DNA from: a bacterium
Lineage (GTDB): Bacteria; Desulfobacterota; GWC2-55-46; DRQE01
Assembly (NCBI GenBank): GCA_027017505.1
Contig: JALUQR010000010.1
Location: 1-18,166, forward strand
DNA: 18,166 nt
Direction: 5' to 3'
Translations under genes and position numbers: made by a program
The notes under the pieces: model-generated
What the model saw: only the letters and a program-made list of their open reading frames with translations
Database searches by the model: none
What the model was told of the DNA's origin: nothing
In this document: piece by piece, positions 13,994 through 18,166 of the stretch
How positions within the stretch are numbered: the stretch's first letter is position 1
Layout: the number at the start of each line of letters is the position of its first letter

Positions 13994-16973
13994 AAAGGTT
14001 TTTCATACGGGTAACAATTCTGTCTGTGAGAAAGTAGTCCATGTATGGCATGGACTCACACTTCTGGATGACAAAACACATGGCAACCCTGTTTTTCTCT
14101 TCTTCCGGGATGTCATCTACCACCACGCGTCTTACAACACTTTTGCACACCCCTGCAAGCCCTTCCCACAGTTTTACCCCCTCGCCCTCTGCCATGGCAT
14201 TCAGGAAGTTTCTATCAATCCTGTTATCATGAAGAAGTGGCTCCACATTGTACCTGTAAAGGCACAATCCCCTGGAGCAGACCATTCTGCACCCTGAAAA
14301 TGGCATAAAGCCTACCCTGCACATCTCCATGTATGTGCGGGCAAATTCTTCGAGTGTATTCTCTGAAGATTTCTCTGAGAGCAGATTAAGCACATATCCT
14401 GCGAACATGGACTGAAGTCTCTGGGTATCATCGTAGCTCCAGCCATACTGCTGTCCCCTTTTATCGAAGTATCTGTGGATTCCTGTTATCAGCGCGCAGT
14501 AGACAAACCCACCGCTGTCATTCACACTTCTGAATCTGTTTACCGCCTGTTCGAGCAACAGGGCGTGGGATTTTTCAATTGCACCGTGGCTTACAACTGC
14601 AGAGAGAATCAGGCGTGCAAGCCCCTCCATAAATGTGCCCTCTTCCACCGCACCCTCTGCCTCCTTTCTGTATCTACAGGGTTCTCTGCAGTACGGAGCA
14701 CAGAGCCTATATGGCAGAAACAGTTCGGGAAACCTCCTTCGAACACCCGTGGCAGTTTGTTTTATAAGCTCTGTTTCATCCCTTTCGTCCACCATAACCT
14801 TGCTGTAGGGAACTCTGACAAGAAGTGGCCTGTCATCACCTGTTCCATACACCACACATTCTCCCACATCAAGGGATGCAACGAATCTCATCTGGTCTTC
14901 GTCCATATTCATTGCGGTGCCCACCATGGTTCTATCGTCCAGTGCCACGGTGCGGTGGAAGACCTTGAGGTTTGTGTTTTTGAGCACATCCGCAGAGAGT
15001 TTTGACGGAATCTGTTCTGCTATGATAAATCCCTCACCGTAGGCCCTTATCTCTGACAGTATGTTGCAGAATGTTTCTACTGCCTTTCCCTTCATGTTTG
15101 CAACCTCGGTATCTGGCATCTCTGGCACACTGCGAAAGAGCCTGTGGGCCTCCTCCACCACGGTTACATGTTTCAGCCCCGTTCCCTCTTTGAGTGTCAT
15201 CGTGGTGTAGTGTTCGTAGAGGAAGATGAGTAAAAGCCCTATAAGGAATGCCTTTTCGTCATCGTTACCTATGTGTTCAAGCTCTATTACCGTGGGTCTT
15301 GAGAGAAGCTCTTCCATGGGTATGGAATTCCTGGTATCAAGCATGAGCCCCTTTCCACCTATGCGAAGGCTGTTGATTCGTGTCTTAAGGGCTGCCTTTA
15401 CATCCATGGTTATCTTTCTTTCGTATCCCAGGCTTTCTGTAACCTGGTCAATCTTTTCGTAAAGATCGGTCAATGTTGGAGAGGCGTCACAGTGTGAGCC
15501 CCTGGTGTTTTCGCTGGTTGTCATGTTCCAGCCACGGTCTCTGTAAACCTCGTACATACAGCGTTCGAGCACATAGGGCATGGGGGCATACATTATAAAA
15601 CTCGCATCAAAGACTGCCCTCAATCTGTCAATATGGGCCTGCACAGATGTGCCAGGTATTATCTGAAATGGATTGAGCCTGAACGGAGAGAGCATCTCAA
15701 CACCAGGGGTAAACACATTTAGTTTACTGCCAAGCTCTGTGTGGAGGAGTTTTCTATACTCTGTCTTTGCGGGTTCTATTACAAGAAATGGTATTCCCTT
15801 CTGCCATAGCTGTCTTAAAAGATGAAATATGGTGTTGGTCTTTCCGCTTCCAGTGGTTCCTGCTATCAGGGTGTGTTTGGTAAGCTCCCTGGTCTTTACC
15901 CTGTAGGGGTATCCCATTGATGTGCCCCTATCGGTTACCTCACCGAGTTCCACAGAGTCAGTCTGGTCTGTATGACTGATGGCCACATCAAACAATGCAC
16001 TGTCCTTTACAAAATAACCTGGCCTTTCCTCTGTTGGCAGGTGCACAAAAGCGGTAAGCTCTCTGGAGTTCAGTATACTGAGATATTTCCCGGGGTAATG
16101 TATCTTACCAGGAGGCTCCGGTGCGGGAGTGGTAATCTGTGCAAGACCAGGGATACTGTCCCCGCACTCTATGACCTTTACGGGATCAGGCAATGAGCCC
16201 CGTCCGCCAAAAACTGCCTTGAGTATGGACCCGGCCTGTTCGAGCCCATCTGTACCCTGGGTCAGAAAATATACCGAGGTATGCCACATTCCACAGGTCT
16301 TTCCGGTTTCAATCTTTTTTAGAAGAACTGTTACCAGCTCTTCATACCTTTCTACTACAGGATTTTTTGAGGAAGTACTCCTTGTGGTATCCCTGATTAT
16401 GCGCAATTCATTTAGCACGGAGCTGTACAGCCCTGTAACCTCCTCCCTGTCCATGGGAACTGCCACCACCAGATACATCCATCTGTCACCGTACCTGCCC
16501 CGTATAAGGCGTTCTATCTGTTCTATGCCCACATTTTCATCACCTATCTTCAGTGTGGGTGTTCCCACAACCATGCATGACCGATCATACCCCTTTAACC
16601 TTTCGGGAAAACCACTGTCATCGTTTGCAAGCTCTATACCAGGATATGCGCTCTCAAGGGAAGGAAGAAGTACAGAGAGGCACGATTGTCCTGTGGTTCC
16701 TATGGACAGTCTTATCTCGGATGCATCACACTCTACCATGTAGATGAGCGGAAGTCCTTCTCCATACAGGCCAGAGCAAAAATCCTCCATAAGAATGCGA
16801 AGTGTTTCCACCTTGTTTGCCCTGCCCTTCCAGAAGCTTGCAACACCCGAGACTCTTAAGAGTTTCACATCCTGGAGCACATAAAGCTCATCCGGTGAAA
16901 CCCCAGCGGGCTTTGAAGCGTTATCAAGAAATGCCCTTTCGATATAATCTATGTGGTGCGTTGAGAAACTCAT
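13962..16973 (-). CDS. large HerA/FtsK-superfamily ATPase (DUF87-like) with C-terminal cysteine triads
   Basis: A 1003-residue P-loop ATPase. Residues 1-290 are an uncharacterised N-terminal region. Residues 291-365 resemble the barrel preceding HerA motors (VELGEVTDRGTSMGYPY). The motor has Walker A GTTGSGKT (372-379), FLVIEPAKTEYR (396-407), SPFRLNPFQIIPG (429-441), Walker B VTVVEEAH (603-610, catalytic Glu608) and IIAEQIPSKLS (650-660). These internal motifs recall large stand-alone bacterial HerA-like ATPases of unknown role, from memory. The C-terminal 260 residues hold Cys758-x3-Cys762-x3-Cys766 and Cys895-x3-Cys899-x4-Cys904, a possible zinc or Fe-S site. No membrane segment is seen. 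The ATG at 16973 lies five bases after the previous stop, with AGGG just upstream. HerA-type motors move DNA or protein, so a translocase or secretion motor is inferred; no nuclease partner such as NurA is present. Confidence 0.88.
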   Translation of the reverse strand: MSFSTHHIDYIERAFLDNASKPAGVSPDELYVLQDVKLLRVSGVASFWKGRANKVETLRILMEDFCSGLYGEGLPLIYMVECDASEIRLSIGTTGQSCLSVLLPSLESAYPGIELANDDSGFPERLKGYDRSCMVVGTPTLKIGDENVGIEQIERLIRGRYGDRWMYLVVAVPMDREEVTGLYSSVLNELRIIRDTTRSTSSKNPVVERYEELVTVLLKKIETGKTCGMWHTSVYFLTQGTDGLEQAGSILKAVFGGRGSLPDPVKVIECGDSIPGLAQITTPAPEPPGKIHYPGKYLSILNSRELTAFVHLPTEERPGYFVKDSALFDVAISHTDQTDSVELGEVTDRGTSMGYPYRVKTRELTKHTLIAGTTGSGKTNTIFHLLRQLWQKGIPFLVIEPAKTEYRKLLHTELGSKLNVFTPGVEMLSPFRLNPFQIIPGTSVQAHIDRLRAVFDASFIMYAPMPYVLERCMYEVYRDRGWNMTTSENTRGSHCDASPTLTDLYEKIDQVTESLGYERKITMDVKAALKTRINSLRIGGKGLMLDTRNSIPMEELLSRPTVIELEHIGNDDEKAFLIGLLLIFLYEHYTTMTLKEGTGLKHVTVVEEAHRLFRSVPEMPDTEVANMKGKAVETFCNILSEIRAYGEGFIIAEQIPSKLSADVLKNTNLKVFHRTVALDDRTMVGTAMNMDEDQMRFVASLDVGECVVYGTGDDRPLLVRVPYSKVMVDERDETELIKQTATGVRRRFPELFLPYRLCAPYCREPCRYRKEAEGAVEEGTFMEGLARLILSAVVSHGAIEKSHALLLEQAVNRFRSVNDSGGFVYCALITGIHRYFDKRGQQYGWSYDDTQRLQSMFAGYVLNLLSEKSSENTLEEFARTYMEMCRVGFMPFSGCRMVCSRGLCLYRYNVEPLLHDNRIDRNFLNAMAEGEGVKLWEGLAGVCKSVVRRVVVDDIPEEEKNRVAMCFVIQKCESMPYMDYFLTDRIVTRMKNLFDGGRINGQR

Positions 16974-16978
16974 TAACC

Positions 16979-17377
16979 CTACATTGGTGGCTTGAACTCA
17001 TTCCACTCAATCCAGAATCGGTAAGTACCATAGATGATGCTCAGGAAGATAACTATAAAGATGATTATAAAAACTGTTGAGAGCAGACTTTTCTGTGGTT
17101 TTGTATAGGCGTGTGTTTTCAGGTTATAAATACTTTCAGCATTTAGCCATCCGTCATCATCCACATGGCCCACCACCTCTACCTCGTCTCCGTCAGCTAT
17201 ACTGCCCTTTATGAGTCCTTTCATCGTTACTGGCACATAGTTTATGATATTTCCATTCTCATCCACCTGCTCCACCCTGAAGGTGAGCACATCAAGGGGA
17301 TATTCAGCCCCCTCCTTTCTCCAGCTTACCCCTCTTGCAACCCCACGGACAATGCTTTTGCCTGCCCTCTGCTCCAT
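16979..17377 (-). CDS. small membrane protein: OB-fold-like domain plus C-terminal transmembrane anchor
   Basis: A 132-residue protein I cannot name. Residues 8-88 look like a small beta-barrel of OB-fold type: RGVARGVSW, LTFRVEQVDENGNIINYVPV, KGLIKGSIADGDEVEVVGHV, DGWLNAESIYNLKT. One hydrophobic helix follows (about 98-117, rich in Ile, Phe and Val) and a 14-residue tail ends it. This suggests a C-terminally anchored protein with its barrel in the cytoplasm. The frame extends upstream to 17569, but the ATG at 17377 is chosen because AAGG lies nine bases before it and a near-consensus promoter sits inside the would-be extension. It is first in a three-gene unit with the HerA-type ATPase, so it may tether that motor to the membrane; that role is inference. 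Confidence 0.78.
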   Translation of the reverse strand: MEQRAGKSIVRGVARGVSWRKEGAEYPLDVLTFRVEQVDENGNIINYVPVTMKGLIKGSIADGDEVEVVGHVDDDGWLNAESIYNLKTHAYTKPQKSLLSTVFIIIFIVIFLSIIYGTYRFWIEWNEFKPPM

Positions 17378-17416
17378 TGATTTAACCCTTAACACCTTTC
17401 GAAAATCACTTAAGAA

Positions 17417-17445
17417 AATATAAATTATGTAAACCAGGGTGTCAA
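17417..17445 (-). promoter_or_regulatory. strong sigma70 promoter of the three-gene accessory operon
   Basis: A perfect -35 TTGACA (17445-17440) and TATATT (17422-17417, 5 of 6) are separated by 17 bases. Transcription would start near 17410, giving a leader of about 33 bases before the ATG at 17377. The position settles the start choice for the first gene. Confidence 0.7.
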
Positions 17446-17742
17446 TGATTATTCCATCCTTGGAAGCACAGAGGAAAACCAGGAGTGTAAAAACCCTCTC
17501 ACTTTCTTCTGTTGTGTTTATGTGAGCTTGAATACAGCTCAGGCCATTGTGAGGCACACCCTTTAACACAGAGTTTTTTGTTTACAGCCTGTGGAGGGTT
17601 TGGTATTGAGTAGCGATTCTACAAGGATTGTAAAAGGTCTTTTTTGGAAGAGTCTGGCACAATTTTGTCACAGCTGGAAAGAAAGCAAGGTGGACGAGCG
17701 ATGGTCGGATCCTGTAACTTGTTGATTTTCTTATAGAAATAA
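17446..17742. other. gap of about 300 bases between tRNA-Gly and the accessory promoter
   Basis: I see no gene here. Open frames on both strands are short and lack family motifs or ribosome sites. The sequence is AT-rich in places. No convincing intrinsic terminator for the tRNA was found; a CACAG/CTGTG pair near 17545-17601 is too widely spaced and weak to call one. If the block arrived by integration, this is the tRNA-proximal junction. Confidence 0.5.
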
Positions 17743-17818
17743 TGGAGCGGGAGACGGGATTCGAACCCGCGACCCCAACCTTGGCAAGGTTGTGCTCTAC
17801 CAACTGAGCTACTCCCGC
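17743..17818 (-). tRNA. tRNA-Gly (anticodon GCC)
   Basis: The 76-base minus-strand sequence folds as a standard cloverleaf. Acceptor GCGGGAG pairs with CTCCCGC, the D stem is GCTC/GAGC with loop AGTTGGTA, the anticodon stem CAACC/GGTTG holds loop TTGCCAA (anticodon GCC, read at bases 34-36), the variable region is GGGTC, and T stem GCGGG/CCCGT holds TTCGAAT. The discriminator is T and the CCA end is encoded (17743-17745). It reads glycine codons GGC and GGT. Its 3' half and promoter are duplicated in decayed form upstream of fur. Confidence 0.97.
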
Positions 17819-17833
17819 GTGCTACAAGAGTTA

Positions 17834-17862
17834 ACATTAACACATAAAAAATCTGGTGTCAA
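17834..17862 (-). promoter_or_regulatory. candidate promoter of tRNA-Gly
   Basis: A perfect TTGACA (17862-17857) and TAATGT (17839-17834) are separated by 17 bases, with TG one base before the -10 (extended -10). The -10 matches only 3 of 6, but the start point near 17827 would give a short nine-base leader ahead of the mature tRNA, as expected. The sequence is mirrored upstream of the decayed tRNA copy. Confidence 0.55.
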
Positions 17863-18037
17863 GAATAACGATAAAAGGGCTTGATTCGGGTCTGATTTTC
17901 GGCTTTTTCTTTGAAAATCAAAGGGTTAGGGTCCTGATAGAGGAAGGGAATTCAGGGGGTTGTGGAAAAGGTAACTCCCCTGCCCTGCTTTGCCTGTGGC
18001 GTGTGGTGGGCTGGATGGCATGGACCCCAAGAGGGTT

Positions 18038-18110
18038 TAAGTGCAGGAAGTGTGCACAAAATGCGCACAGGGGGTGTTTTGACCGAGACACTTTTTAATC
18101 CCTGCACTTA
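18038..18110 (+). repeat. inverted-repeat structure able to form a three-way junction
   Basis: Perfect ten-base arms TAAGTGCAGG (18038-18047) and CCTGCACTTA (18101-18110) enclose two six-base-pair hairpins, 18050-18068 (GTGTGC, seven-base loop, GCGCAC) and 18074-18091 (GTGTTT, six-base loop, AGACAC). Each hairpin needs one G-U pair if the plus strand is the RNA; on the minus strand these become A-C mismatches, so the plus-strand fold is favoured. The second hairpin is followed by TTTTT, so it could also be a weak plus-strand terminator. The right arm contains the stop codon of the gene at the right edge. The class of element is not identified. Confidence 0.5.
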
Positions 18111-18166
18111 CACTCTCCTTTTATAGGTCCCAGTTTCAGGATCATATAATCTCTTTTCTATAATAT
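18108..18166 (-). CDS. C-terminal end of an unidentified protein, cut by the window edge
   Basis: Reading in from the right edge on the minus strand, one frame stays open for 18 codons, IIEKRLYDPETGTYKRRV, and stops at TAA (18108-18110). Its charged, YDPETGTY-like composition looks like real protein, and the strand agrees with every other gene. The fragment is too short to name. The stop falls inside the right arm of the inverted repeat. The evidence is only an open frame of 18 codons, so this is tentative. Confidence 0.35.
   Translation of the reverse strand, partial: IIEKRLYDPETGTYKRRV

Noticed and set aside
17378..17569. N-terminal extension of the OB-fold membrane protein to an ATG at 17569, adding 64 residues with a hydrophobic stretch
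   Set aside because: The extension contains a near-consensus promoter (17417-17445), its sequence is not protein-like overall, and the ATG at 17377 has a suitable ribosome site.
12764..17742. A known defence system such as HerA-NurA, HerA-SIR2 or HerA-DUF4297
   Set aside because: No nuclease, SIR2 or DUF4297-like sequence is present in the neighbouring genes, so only the motor family can be stated.
17582..17843. Two minus-strand open frames overlapping the tRNA-Gly gene
   Set aside because: They read through the tRNA in other frames; the cloverleaf is unambiguous and the frames have no family features.
17856..18098. Plus-strand open frame of 80 codons beginning with GTG
   Set aside because: It runs opposite to all other genes, starts inside the tRNA promoter region, has no ribosome site and no recognisable motif, and covers the inverted-repeat structure.
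18061..18100. Insertion-sequence end (a GACA/TGTC-type terminus with inner repeats)
   Set aside because: No transposase, second end or target duplication is visible, so only the inverted repeat itself is reported.

Overview
The window looks like a stretch of a Gram-negative, mid-GC bacterial chromosome. Every supported gene, including the tRNA, lies on the minus strand, so the text below runs from high to low coordinates, the direction of transcription. The gene content and order (a one-operon aromatic amino-acid cluster with an AroQ-type P-protein, a Thermotoga-like DAHP synthase and a HisC, next to dnaE and accA, plus FeoB with a DtxR-FeoA fusion regulator) resemble Nitrospirota or Desulfobacterota. 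This taxonomic call rests on gene order and protein style only and is low confidence.

Right edge (about 17743-18166): the last 18 codons of an unidentified gene, a sequence that can fold into a three-way junction (18038-18110), and a complete tRNA-Gly(GCC) gene with encoded CCA and its own promoter.

Candidate accessory block (about 12764-17742): three tightly packed genes behind a near-consensus sigma70 promoter. They encode a 132-residue C-terminally anchored membrane protein with an OB-fold-like domain, a 1003-residue HerA/FtsK-superfamily ATPase with two C-terminal cysteine triads, and a 381-residue protein with a very acidic disordered N-terminal third and a possible lysozyme-like C-terminal domain. 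The block lies between the intact tRNA-Gly gene and a decayed copy of that gene in the same orientation (12717-12814). It holds no recognisable integrase or transposase. This is the best candidate here for an undescribed system.

Iron block (9472-12684): fur, then feoB, then a DtxR-family regulator with a C-terminal FeoA domain. fur appears to use the promoter left over from the dead tRNA gene. feoB has a good Fur box over its -10 element, and its predicted start point falls on the ATG, so its mRNA may be leaderless.

Housekeeping block (1-9415): dnaE (DNA polymerase III alpha, with an apparently intact PHP domain) overlaps accA (acetyl-CoA carboxylase alpha). A short gap with a plausible promoter follows, then pheA, hisC, aroF, tyrA and aroA (cut by the window edge). 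These cover DAHP synthesis, the EPSP step, chorismate mutase, both prephenate branches and a likely aminotransferase for the final step. Most junctions are overlaps or gaps of a few bases, implying one co-translated operon.

No CRISPR array, rRNA, complete insertion sequence or replication origin was seen.
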